Shown: positions 46,774 through 57,297 of the stretch, piece after piece
How the letters are laid out: each line of letters opens with the position of its first letter
Position numbering within the stretch: position 1 is the stretch's first letter
NCBI GenBank assembly: GCA_907163345.1
Contig: CAJQUN010000153.1
Coordinates: 1,364,001 to 1,428,000 of the forward strand
DNA from: Haberlea rhodopensis
Lineage: Eukaryota; Streptophyta; Magnoliopsida; Lamiales; Gesneriaceae
Reading direction: 5' to 3'
Length of the DNA: 64,000 bases
Translations under genes and position numbers: made by a program
Notes under the pieces: generated by a model
The model's database searches: none
Told to the model about the DNA's origin: nothing
What the model saw: only the letters and a program-made list of their open reading frames with translations

Positions 46774-47130
46774 CTAAAACTTTGTTGATATAGGTCTCTT
46801 GAGATAGACCCAGAATTCTTTGAATACTTCTCTATGTATCTTAATGCCTATGACATAAGACACATCACCCATATCCTTCATATCAAATTTGTTAGGGAGA
46901 AATTGTTTCACCTCATATAGCAAACCCTTATCATTGGTTGCAAATAAAATGTCATCAACATACCGAACAAGGAAACAAATCTTTATTCCCAAATACCACT
47001 GACGGGAAGCTTGTTTCAATCCATATATAGATTTCTTGAGCTTGCATAGAGGAAAACCCTTCTGGTTGTTTCATATAAACCTCTTCCTCTAGATCTCCAT
47101 TTAGAAAGTCTGTTTTCACATCCATTTATT
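46774..47130 (-). pseudogene. Copia RT fragment (decayed element)
   Basis: 81 codons with the active site LVRYVDDILFATND, then KFDMKDMGDVSYVIGIKIHR. The flanking block GLKQASRQWYL and the upstream EEVYMKQPEGF-like sequence are in other frames. RT is cut by several shifts between 46530 and 47130. Confidence 0.85.
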
Positions 47131-47874
47131 GCAACTCCAAATCGAAATGTGCAACCAATGCCATGATGATACCAAGTGAATCTTTCTTTGATACAGGAGA
47201 AGAGGTCTTCTTGTAGTCGATTCCTTCTTTTTGAGTAAATCCTTTGGTAACGAGTCTTGCTTTATATCTTTCAATGTTGCCTAATGAGTCTTTCTTGGTT
47301 TTCTAGACCCATTTACATCCAATGGATTTTACACCATCAGGCAACTCAACAAGATCTCATACTCCATCAGATGCCATAGAATTCAACTCATCTTTCATGG
47401 CTTCATACCATAAACTTGATTCTTTACAAGTCATGGCTTGTGAAAACGTTTCAGGGTCATTTTCGGCTCCAATATTATAGCCAGCTTCTTGTAAATACAT
47501 AACATAATCACTAGGTATTGCTGATTTCCTTACTCTGGCAGATCTCCTTAATGTTGTATCACTGTGGATCATGTTGTTCAAACTGATGTTCAATAATTCC
47601 TGGCAATTCTTGAACATTTTGATATATTTGAATATTATCAGCTGCTTGTGGAACTTCAATGATTGGTTGTCCAACAGCCATTTGAACTTGAGGAGTGTTG
47701 CGAATGATAATCAAAGTGAGTGGAAATTTGAGCATCAATATGATTCCTTTCAGAAACAATGTCCTGAAATCGATCGCTCCCACTGATCAAGTCATTCTCA
47801 AGAAACTTCGCAGTTCTTGATTCCACAATCCTAGTGCTATGAGATGGACAATAGAATCTATAACTGTGATGACC
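47131..47874 (-). pseudogene. Copia pol between integrase and RT (decayed element)
   Basis: 47357-47674 reads TLRRSARVRKSAIPSDYVMY, then CKESSLWYEAMKDELNSMAS, the standard copia linker and RT entry. 47131-47340 has the RT fingers in broken frames (the TYKARLVTKGF-like region). It ends where element E begins. Confidence 0.8.
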
Positions 47875-50383
47875 AGGGATTATAGATGTTAATCCCGTAG
47901 TGTTAATAATCCCTAAAGTGGTTTTACGTGGCGATTTGGAGTTTAATCGCGGTGTTGGGCCTTCTGGGCTCGTTTATTTGGGTAGTTGGGATCGTTGGAT
48001 CCCGAGGTTGGGATTGTATTCTCATTTGGGTGAAAAACCTAAGAGTCGGGTTTTTTTAGTGTGACTCGGGATCTGGGGTGCTTGTGTGGGCACCGGTAGG
48101 GGGTTTTGGAGTTAGAGAGAGAATTTTTGAAAACAGATGATTTTTAATGAATCATGGTGTATTTGTGGGGCTATTAGTATTTCGGGGTATTTTTGCTATA
48201 AATACCAGTTGAACCCGAGATTTTTAGAATTAATTTCATTTCAGCCCCAATTTTCTTCTCTCTCCCCGCATGCGATTTTTCCCGTCTGGACCAGCACCCG
48301 CCGCTTCAGGCGCTTCGCCCGCCGTCGTCCGGCCGCCGTTCGGCGCGTGCGACCCGTCACCGGCTTCGTCTCGTCGAGGCGCAGCTATCCCCTCCGTCAA
48401 TTCGAAGTTTGGTAGCGTTTCTCGTTCGGATTTTGGCAGAATGCGTCGATCCCCAAAAGCTAGGGTTCTTCGATTTCGGTTGATTTTCCTTCCGATTTTC
48501 GATTGGGTAACCTCCTTTACCTCTTTTTCATGCTTCTCGTGTATTTCCCTGCTGAATTGGTGGTTTTGGTTCGAAATTATTTTCGAATTTTTGTAGGGTT
48601 CGGTTCGAATTTAAGGGCTTGAGTTCGAAAATTTGGGGGTTTTTGGCAAGGGTGTTGATTCTTGCTTTGATAGCTTAATTCACATTTTAGATGAATTATG
48701 GTGTTTAATTGGGTTCGATTTGTGAGATAAGGGTTCGAAAATTTGTAGGGTGTTCTTGAACAATTTTCGATATTGTCTCATTTATTTCCCTCCCTGCATG
48801 TACCCTGCCCCGGGTCTTTTTAAAGGTTAATTGTCGTGTGTTGACAATATTTTGAGGGTTATGGGTGTGCTTGAGCATGGGTTGCATGTTCGTAAATAAT
48901 TGTGAATTATTTATCGTGTTAGCACATCGTTCCTCGGGGCATGGAACTCGAGCAAGGTTTGGCTCGGACTCCGGAGATTTAAGGTACGTGCGACGTACGA
49001 GCATTTCTATATATTAGAGCATTGTGAAATGCATAAGGTATTTTTGATTGCATTGAATATTGTGCGTATGGTTATACATATATGTTGATATAGCCAAGGA
49101 ACGACCAAATCTTGATATCGCCGCTTGTAGCGTGCGTGACACTAGAGTAGGATAACTCTTACAAGACATAAGGGGTACTGGGTTTATATGACTATTGTAG
49201 GGCATTTGAGATGCCTGAGGATGATCGTAGAATCATGTATTCATTATAAGACATTGAGATGTCTAGGTTCGTAGAATCAGGTATTCATTATAAGACATTT
49301 GAGATGTCTAGGTATAATGAAGGATTGGTAAAATAAATGCTAGGCATTTGAGCTATCTGTGATTGATAGCGAGGTTGGGAAATCAGTATTAGATATTGAG
49401 ATATCTATATCTTTGCATTTATAATGAATTTGGTATCACTATCTATTGATACTCGAGGATTAGGCATGCAATGGGTTAATCAATGTGTTGATTTACTGAT
49501 TTTTGAGATTTGATGAGTTTGATGATTGTGAGAACAGGGACAGTACACGGAATCCCGGATGAGGTTGCCATCCAGGGAGTATCATTTAAATTCATTAGTA
49601 TTTACCTTTGTTGTAAATTATGAATTTCATTATTGTGATTATGGGATTTTGTGTATTGGTATGCTCACCCCGTTGGGGGCTGTCTCTGTTGGGACAGGTG
49701 AACAGGTACATCGATGGCTGTGGAGCTGAGCTCGAGCTGTTGATTGGAGGTACTCCCAGGATCATGGTACCAGGGCTTGATGGAGCACGGTATCGTATAG
49801 AGTACTTATATACACCTGAGGATTATATACATATTCATGATGCTCGCATGTGAGCACGATTATACTTGTATATGGATTGTATATAAAGTCATGAGTCTTT
49901 CTCTCTTTTATTTAAGGTTGCATGCAATTAGAGGTAGAATTACTAAATGATATGAGAGTCATTGGTGTATTATGTGGGTGTTGAAACCCACTTTTGTCGT
50001 CATATGTGTGGTGTCTTCCCTGGCTGGGAATTTACTTGTATTGCTGCATTATGATGAGTATTATGTGTTCCCTGGCCGGGAATTATGTTATGTGTTATGC
50101 ATTTTTTTCGGGATAGCTCTATTTATGGGGAGACTCTGCCCAAATTTTTATAAAAATTCACAATGTGAAAAGTGGCACCAAGGGGTTGGTAAAGGGCAAA
50201 CATATGAGTCTTTTATTGTTAGGATGATGATCTTATAACATTGAGTATTAAAGGAAATTTTGTAATTGACATTCAATGGTAAAGTATCATCTGAGCTTCC
50301 CGATTGACTTTTTATTGAAAGCATGTGCCACACATAGTGGTTAATACACTAATCAGGGGTTAAGGGCTAAGGGGGTCCTTACA
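47875..50383 (+). repeat. Element E 5' LTR
   Basis: 2509 bp, TGTGATGACCAGGG to GGTCCTTACA. It contains TATA-like gctataaataccag (48190), a GC-rich exon-like stretch (48260-48500), the motif GGTACGTGCGACGTACGAGC (48983) and a five-hairpin array (49200-49406). Frames at 48137-48596 lie in the GC-rich part and are shared with the 3' LTR (62883-63351). They are likely leader, not genes. Confidence 0.93.
49200..49406. repeat. Hairpin array with covarying stems in E LTR
   Basis: Units GGCATTTGAGATGCC, AGACATTGAGATGTCT, AGACATTTGAGATGTCT, GGCATTTGAGCTATC (imperfect) and AGATATTGAGATATCT share the loop TTGAG or TGAG while the stems change in pairs. The 3' LTR repeats the array from 63871 to the window end. 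Confidence 0.85.
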
Positions 50384-50387
50384 TTAG

Positions 50388-50399
50388 TGGTATCAGAGC
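50388..50399 (+). other. Element E primer binding site (initiator Met tRNA)
   Basis: TGGTATCAGAGC, four bases after the LTR end (ttacatta then gtggtatcag). Confidence 0.93.
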
Positions 50400-51044
50400 A
50401 GTGGTTGCTCATTGGGGCTGTTGAGGGCCTAGGAAATTGTTGATAGCACATAATTATGCATGATGGCATTGATGTTGAATGACACAACTAGTTGTTTATA
50501 TGCTTTTATGATATGAAAAGTGTTATTGCTAACCATTGTGGTTGCAGGAATCGTGTGGAACACGATAGGATGGCATTAATAGTGATGTCTGGCACTCCGT
50601 GTGTTATGTGCCAAGGAAGCTGGTTTTTAAGAAAATCAGGTAAAGGGATATTTCTGAGGTAACATGTCTTGGTATACGTATTGACTTGCAAGTGGTTGCA
50701 TTTATGCATTGGATGATTGATGCATAGCGTATATGGCTATTGTTGCTAACCATGATGGTTGCAGGTTACAGGAAATATGGAGTACGTAAGCGACGTACGG
50801 GCATCCCAACGGTAACATGTATTTATGTTTGTCTGTGTGACACATGATGAATGCAATGTGATGCATTAAGGTTATGATACATGTTATTATGCATTGTTGT
50901 TGCATATTGTGATGTGGGATAAAGAGGTGTATTCCACGAGTCAGGGCGATCACAGTTAAGGTTTTAATGCTTACGCTTTACCGCTGCGCATGTGAAGCGG
51001 GAGGGGGGAGGCTCGCTGGCACATGGAGGCGAGGTATACCATAC
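50400..51044 (+). other. Element E internal region, first part
   Basis: No coding signal. A local duplication (ttgctaaccattgtggttgcagg at 50526, ttgctaaccatgatggttgcagg at 50740) is followed by the motif AGTACGTAAGCGACGTACGG (50781-50800). From about 50770 it matches LTR K on the opposite strand. Minus-strand frames here are not supported. Confidence 0.6.
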
Positions 51045-51150
51045 TGAGCGAGGAAGAGATACCGCTAGTATGAAGAAGCGAGTATGCGATATCGCTTGTT
51101 TTGAGATTATGAAAGCGAGGAAGCATTAAAATAACTGATGATGACTGACT
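50770..51150 (+). repeat. LTR K-like segment inside element E
   Basis: Matches 20133-20530 read on the minus strand, for example gcatcccaacggtaacatgt, gtattccacgagtcagg, gggaggggggaggctcgc and aaataactgatgatgactga. In K this is LTR sequence; in E it is internal. After the match, E continues into a much longer hairpin array. Confidence 0.9.
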
Positions 51151-52090
51151 CAAGAAAGGATGATGATTCATTCCTTTGTGATGACACGGATGATAGCGGT
51201 GATGTGTCCCGCTGTGTCGATTTATATTCATTCCTTTATGATGACACGGATGATAGCGGTGATGTGTCCCGCTGTGTCGATTTATATTCATTTCATTATG
51301 ATGACACGGATGATAGCGGTGATGTGTCCCGCTGTGTCGATTTATATTCATTTCATTATGATGACACAGATGATAGCGGTGATGTGTCCCGCTGTGTCGA
51401 TTTATATTCATTTCATTATGAGGACACGGATGATAGCGGTGATGTGTCCCGCTGTGTCGATCTATATTTATTGGCGATGGTTCATTCCGCCAGATGTATT
51501 TATAGCGATGGTTCATTCCGCTATATTGATTGGCGATGGTTCATTCCGCTAGATGTATTTATAGCGACGGTTCATACCGCTATATTGATTGGCGATGGTT
51601 TATACCGCCGGACACGGATGATAGCGGTGATGTGTTCCGCTGTGTCGATGATGATGATTCACCTCTTTGTGATTATTGGCGATGGTTCATTCCGCCAGAT
51701 GTATTTATAGCGACGGTTCATACCGCTATATTGATTGGCGATGGTTTATACCGCCGGACACGGATGATAGCGGTGATGTGTTCCGCTGTGTCGATGATGA
51801 TGATTCACCTCTTTGTGATTATTGGCGATGATTCGTGCCGCCGTATATATTGATAGCGATGCCTCTTTCCGCTATTATGTGGACGATGATTCATGCTCAG
51901 GTGTATAGCGAGGTTTCATGCCACTTATTATATGACGAGGTGTCATGCCGTCGATTCTATAGCGAGGGATTGTGCCGCTATGTACTCAGCACAGGATTTT
52001 GCCGCCTTCGAGCGATGGGTGCTGATTAAGCACTATTATTGAGCGACGGAGACAGGTATGCCGCTATATTGTTAGCGATGAGGTATGAGA
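51045..52090 (+). repeat. Large AGCG...CGCT hairpin array in element E
   Basis: Five tandem 60-bp units (51181-51480), each with AGCGGTGATGTGTCCCGCT, followed by about 20 further 19-bp hairpins (AGCGATGGTTCATTCCGCT, GGCGATGGTTCATTCCGCC, GACGAGGTGTCATGCCGTC and others). A 145-bp higher-order repeat spans about 51532-51821. Reading frames of up to 190 codons run through it only because 60 is a multiple of three. Confidence 0.92.
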
Positions 52091-54256
52091 TATTGCTATT
52101 CTATTAGCTTTATTGTAGCTGGCATGCGTTGATATACATGTTTTATTATGCCTATTTTACTAGCATGATGGTGGATGACATATGCTGATGTACATGTATC
52201 GTCACTAGTTGACAATGCCTTAGATGCCATGAGTTGGCATGTGTCGTCACAGGATGACGATGACGATGGTGTAGAAGATGTCTTATTAGACATGCATCAT
52301 CGTTACGATGAACAATGTGTTGAGTATACGTATTCAGTGGTATGCCTTGGGTGCTAGTACCGAGCACAAGGTGGTGTGTGCATCACCGATTGACGTGACC
52401 CTTATACCGAGCGGGTTGCTCGAGGAATGGATGGTTGCGCTGTACATGTGATTGTACCGCAGCTTATGTTTGGGTTGATCATATTACGAGTGGTGATACC
52501 CTTAAGGTATGCTCGTTGGAATGGCCTTTGGCCATGTAATTTGACGACAGGAGTAATTATGGAGGAAATTACTCGCTTTCTGTCGATGTGACATGTGACA
52601 GACATGGTCACACCACCCATGAGGGTGTAGGATGAGTCCTAAGGGAGTAGGATCAGGTTATGTTAAGTACATAGGGACATTGGAGTGTCCAGGGTATATC
52701 GGCATTAGAGGAATGTTGGATAAAGACCCACTACTCTATTGAGTTTTCTTCCCATGGTATGGTATGCCATGTGGGAACGTCCGTCTTGTTGGTAGGTTTG
52801 AGGTAAACCTAAAGAGGCAGAGACTAGTTGTCTGCCGCGTGTGTGCAGCACCATGAGGGGCTTGCTAGAGCCGTCATACTGCTCGTTGGAACCAAGTTTG
52901 GCAAATCGTAAGGTGATACGATGTGGATTGTGGTGGACTCTAGTAGTCACCATGTCATTTTAGGTTGAGGTTGAGCATGCCTCACTGAAACGTGTATACG
53001 TTTATGTTTAATTTTGGTGAGACTTGTCTGGGACAGCTCACAATGTTGGAGTACCAACCAGAGAGTCATCATGTCGTTATTGACTCGATCTGAGGGAACC
53101 CGGGTATTTGGGATGCAATTGGTGTTATTGTATCCAGTTTTTCCGAACAGTGGTTCGAGACTTGTGGATCTCGAGTTCGATGGCACTTCCCTTGTGGGGA
53201 AGAAGGTAGTATTATACCTATTTGGGAATCTTTGAAAGATTCGGTGAGTTGGTACGTGTGGTGTTGATTTTGGGAATCACACCGCGTGTTGTTGATCGTC
53301 GATTATCATTCTCCACTGGATGGGAACGACTCAGGATTGACAATTGTGTTTGGGGCTTAGGGGTATGTCGTAGATACCTGAGCCAAGTGCATTGAGTATG
53401 CATGTGGTGTCAGTGCTTAGGCAGGTATACTGGTGAGTATACGGATGCCAGTTATTGATTTCCTTTCTGTCAAGCATATAGTTATGCTATTTTTGGATGG
53501 TTAAATCTCTGACGAGAGATATGGAACACCTTGAGATTGGGAATCTCCATGGCACGATGATTATGAGGAATACATCGTGAAGTTAGTTGACTCCCTTTGA
53601 GGAGGGATTACCTTGTGTGGGTTAAGGTATTTCCCTTGTTGGTATTTTCTTTCGAGTTTCGATAGCCTTCCCAAGTTTGGATTGTTAAATCCTAGGATTA
53701 TCAAGGGATGGCAGGAATTCGGATTGGTTGGGTGTCGCTGTCGACACAAGTGTTGAGGATGCAATGGGTTTATTGCATGTCCTTTCAGAATTTTAAACTC
53801 TGTGGAGTCTCGGTTGTTATTTATGATTAGGATGTGATACTTGGAACATCCGGAGGTGGACATCTTGTGAGATGTCTTTTGTGTGAATCTGTGGCCGTGA
53901 GTTGCCCAAATTGAGTTGCAATGATGCGACTGCTACTTCGATGGAGGAGGTTTGAGAGTGGAAACCAGGTTTGGTATGTATACTAGTGTTTCCCTCGTAA
54001 CGATGTATGTTAGACATCGTGAGTCATGATAGAGATGTCATTGAATGATATCTACGATGGAATCGGGAGCGATTCGAATCCTTGCAGTTTCAGTTGGCTA
54101 ACTGCTTTTGGATTGTTAGCGTTGAGTTGTGCTGACGCTCTTTGACGTTATGATGGATTTGGAAGTCTATTCCACTCCAGAGTTTGACACGAGGTCAACG
54201 TTCTCACGGTTGAGGTGTCATGCGTTCTTACTAGTTGTATTAGAACTAAGGATGAC
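52091..54256 (+). other. Element E internal region, second part
   Basis: 2.2 kb with even base composition and no gag or pol motif in any frame that I can see. Repeats of gatgacatatgctgatgtacatg (52163-52190) and many short G-rich words occur. Short frames on both strands are scattered without pattern. It ends at ATGAC (54252-54256), the target site of element C. Confidence 0.6.
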
Positions 54257-55818
54257 TGATAGGCTTAGATTTTGAGTGTTTTTAACTGTGATTTCTTCCC
54301 ATTTTCTGTACTTTTTCCTGGATGATATTATGCTTTTTGGTGTTGATTCATTTGTTTCAGGAAATTAGATCAGAAGTGGAAGAAATGAGCTAATGAGAAG
54401 ATAACGGGCGAAATCGAGGCATAAAAGATGATGAAAATGTAGAAGATGGTTTCTTCAGATCTCGATCGATCGAGAGTTATTCTCGATCGATCGAGCCAGC
54501 CAGTAGCAAGACTCAGAATTTTCGAAGGCTCGATCGATCGGTAGAAATATCGATCGATCGAGCGAGGCAGTAACTTCAGCAACAATTTTTGAGAAATCTC
54601 GATCGATCGGTGAAATTCTCGATCGATCGAGCGAGGCAGTAAGTTCCAAAAGCTGGCGTGAACAGTGCACCGATCGATCGGTGAAATTCTCGATCGATCG
54701 AGACGCGAGATCTGAAGATTTTATTTTCCTATTTTGTCGAGATTTTGGAGGGCTTTTTAAGGGGACTCTCTTCCACAGAATTAAGGAGGAATTTTGAGAC
54801 AATATATCAGACTTTTTAGGTCAAGAGCAGCCGCCCTAGCCGCCGCCCAACGCCGGAAGAAGGAGATCCAATCTCCGTTCTTCGTCCAAAGTCGAGCCTA
54901 TCCGTTCCGGAGTGCAAGGAAGGAACAAGAGAAGAAATCACGGTGCAACGCACGGATTCATCCATCGTTTATCGTATTTCTGAACTTAATTTATTTGATT
55001 TTCAATTTTCATTTGTTGTTTTTAAGGTCGAGAGACAAGAAAACTCATCTGTTATTGATTTGAATTAAAATTGGTTTATATTATTGAAGTTTTAGTTCGT
55101 TGTGTTTGATATTATTGATTCATTGATATTTGCGCGCATTGATATTTATTGTTCCTAAATTAATTGCATGTGTAGATCAGAGTCTAGCTAGCTTTGATTG
55201 AATTTGAGGGTTACAGCCGAGATCGAGAGATAACGCTGTAACACGCTCCATTAATTTATGATGTATGTTACGATTGAGATCGAGAGATGATATCGCATAC
55301 GTGAGAACTTGAAATCGAAAGATTTAGAGTTAATAGGTTTTGATAATTTAAGCAACTTTGAATTAGTAAATAGGTGCACGAGAGTGACTTGTTCTAATTT
55401 ATTGTTAGTTTCGTTACAGCTCGAGAGAGTGTATCGAATAATCATGAAAACCTTTCACCTTTAAAATCAATTGGTTAATAAAGTGAGAATTCCATTGAAT
55501 CATTAGAGATAACATAATTGAACGACGAACTTGGTAATTTTCTCGAGTAACTTACCTTTGCATTTCCGGAACCATTCTTGTCATTATTTCTCGTTTAATT
55601 TTGTTCTTTAGTTTAATTTAGTGTTAGTTTATCAAACTCCTTTAATCGTAGGCTAAATATATTTTGATTGATCTTATTTGGTACTTATACGTTAGTCCCT
55701 GTGGATTCGACAACCTTTACTTAATTTTCACTATACTAAAACTTGACACCGTGCACTTGCGGTAGAATCGCTTCAATCCATACACTGAAAAATAATTGTT
55801 TAAAAATAAAAGCGATCA
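54257..55818 (+). repeat. Element C 5' LTR
   Basis: 1562 bp, TGATAGGCTTAG to GCGATCA. It has an eight-copy CGATCGATCG cluster (54462-54701) and the lineage tail (gtggattcgacaacc, aaacttgacaccgtgcacttgcgg). Frames at 54370-55063 lie in the LTR and recur identically in the 3' LTR. Confidence 0.95.
54462..54701. repeat. CGATCGATCG cluster in element C 5' LTR
   Basis: Eight copies in four pairs. Three pairs share a unit of cgatcgatcggtgaaat followed by tctcgatcgatcgag. CGATCGATCGAGCGAGGCAG occurs at 54551 and 54620 and, inverted, inside the element at 57610. The 3' LTR repeats the cluster at 60896-61136. Confidence 0.95.
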
Positions 55819-55824
55819 AGTTTT

Positions 55825-55842
55825 TGGCGCCGTTGCCGGGGA
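55825..55842 (+). other. Element C primer binding site (tRNA-Asp type)
   Basis: TGGCGCCGTTGCCGGGGA, intact, six bases after the LTR end. Confidence 0.92.
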
Positions 55843-56016
55843 CTAATCTGTATAATATCATACGAGATTAGTTAATTGTAATTTAGCCAATTCTTTTATT
55901 ATTGCGTTTTTGTTGTTTTTTTTTTGTTTTCTTTTGTTGATCTTTGTTAATATTTTTTTTGTGCATTTTTGTTGTCTCCTTTTGTCTATTTTGTACAGGA
56001 ATCAGTTCTTTAGTGC
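55843..56016 (+). other. Element C gag leader with candidate intron
   Basis: After the primer site comes gtataatatcatacgag (55850), then a long T-rich tract ending tttgtacag at 55998, 18 bases before the gag ATG. Element D has the parallel gtaatatcat (28096) and ttttgcag (28196). The spacing suits a small intron of 100-150 bases, but splicing is only inferred. Confidence 0.4.
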
Positions 56017-57297
56017 ATGCATAGAAGAGAGGAACCCTTTCTCGAGCCGTTTGATCCAGAGATAGAGAGAACGTTACTAAGAAGATTACGAGAAGCTCGA
56101 GAAATGGCTGACAATAACGAAGCACAGCACCCTAGATCGATGATGGACTTTGCACAACCTGCATTTCATGGATCGTTGTCGAGTATCACAAGGCCGACGA
56201 TCCAAGCAAACAATTTTGAGATCAAGCCGGCAATCATACAAATGATTCAGCACTCGGTGATGTTCGGGGGAGCAGCTACAGATGATCCGAACAATCACAT
56301 CTCCAACTTTTTGGAGATTTGTGATACATTCAAACACAATGGCGTCTCTGACGATGCCATCAGGTTAAGGCTCTTTCCTTTTTCATTACGAGATAAGGCT
56401 AAAGCATGGTTAAATTCACTTCCTGCAGGTTCAATAACAACATGGGAGGGGATGACAAAGGCGTTTTTGTCAAAGTACTTTCCCCCTTCCAAGACGGCGA
56501 AGATGCGGAACGATATCACGACTTTTGGTCAGTTTGACCCCGAAACTTTATACGAAGCGTGGGATCGGTTTAAGGAGTTGTTGAGGAGATGCCCACACCA
56601 TGGTCTACCCATATGGCTACAGGTACAAACATTCTATAACGATTTATTTTCTGCTAACCGTTCAATGATTGATGCAGCATCTGGGGGATCCATAATGAGA
56701 AAGACGCCGGAAGAAGCATATAGCTTGTTGGAGGAAATGGCGTGCAACAGCTATCAGTGGCAATCTGAGAGGAGCACGCCACAGAAACCAATGGGAGTCC
56801 ATCAAGTGGATGAGATCACTGCTCTTTCGGCTCAATTAGAAGCCATGAACCGGAAGATAGACAGCATGGGAGCAGCAGCAATGCAGGCCCAAACTATTTT
56901 CTGTGAGCTGTGTGGAGGCGGTCATCCTAGCATCGAGTGCCAGGCAGGTAATCAATTTAACCAATCCGTTGAAGCTGTTAATTTTGTAGGTAACAGGCCA
57001 CACAATAATTCCTACTCGAATTACAACCAACCATGGAGGAACCACCCGAATTTGAGGTGGTCGAATCAAGAAAATGTGTTGAACCCTCAACCGCAGGCCG
57101 GGTTCACACAAAAGCCGAGTATGGAGGAATTGATGGCGAAGCTGATTTCATCAACAGAGGTGAGGATGCAGAATCAAGATGCATCAATCAAAAATTTGGA
57201 GGTGCAGGTAGGGCAATTGGCCACGTTGATATCTGGGAGGACGCAAGGTACGCTCCCGAGTGATTCTGTAAAGAATCCGAAGGAGCCATCAAATTGA
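56017..57297 (+). CDS. Intact gag of element C
   Basis: 426 codons. The capsid region (about residues 60-250) has NNFEIKPAIIQMIQHSV, the hallmark retrotransposon-gag block AKAWLNSLPAGSITTWEGM, FLSKYFPPSKTAKMRND, ETLYEAWDRFKELLRRCP and TPEEAYSLLEEMACNSYQWQ. A zinc knuckle C296-x2-C299-x3-H303-x4-C308 (CELCGGGHPSIEC) binds RNA. A Q/N-rich linker and the helix SIKNLEVQVGQLATLISGR follow. It ends at a stop right after NPKEPSN, where relatives run on into protease, so C makes gag alone. The start is the first ATG after the T-rich leader and gives the same N-terminus as D (EPFDPEIER / EYFDPEIER). Expected to form particles in the cytoplasm. Confidence 0.93.
   Translation: MHRREEPFLEPFDPEIERTLLRRLREAREMADNNEAQHPRSMMDFAQPAFHGSLSSITRPTIQANNFEIKPAIIQMIQHSVMFGGAATDDPNNHISNFLEICDTFKHNGVSDDAIRLRLFPFSLRDKAKAWLNSLPAGSITTWEGMTKAFLSKYFPPSKTAKMRNDITTFGQFDPETLYEAWDRFKELLRRCPHHGLPIWLQVQTFYNDLFSANRSMIDAASGGSIMRKTPEEAYSLLEEMACNSYQWQSERSTPQKPMGVHQVDEITALSAQLEAMNRKIDSMGAAAMQAQTIFCELCGGGHPSIECQAGNQFNQSVEAVNFVGNRPHNNSYSNYNQPWRNHPNLRWSNQENVLNPQPQAGFTQKPSMEELMAKLISSTEVRMQNQDASIKNLEVQVGQLATLISGRTQGTLPSDSVKNPKEPSN

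Larger units (their letters stand above)
45637..47874 (-). mobile_element. Decayed copia element (3' part)
   Basis: Minus-strand short LTR (45637-45967), purine tract, RNase H, RT and pre-RT region. Cut at 47874 by insertion of element E; the missing gag/integrase half may lie beyond the window's right edge, after E. Many stops and frameshifts, so older than the copia at 1095-9786. Confidence 0.88.

Noticed and set aside
48137..48596. GC-rich frames in the E LTR as a host exon
   Set aside because: The same frames occur in the 3' LTR (62883-63351) with frame-changing differences. LTR leader is the simpler reading.
51138..51710. 190-codon open frame with 20-residue tandem repeats
   Set aside because: The 60-bp repeat is a multiple of three, so several frames (on both strands) stay open. 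The bases keep hairpin pairing, not codons. Not a gene.
54794..55063. 89-codon basic frame in element C LTR
   Set aside because: It lies wholly in the LTR and recurs in the 3' LTR (61228-61497), with no domain. Likely leader sequence.
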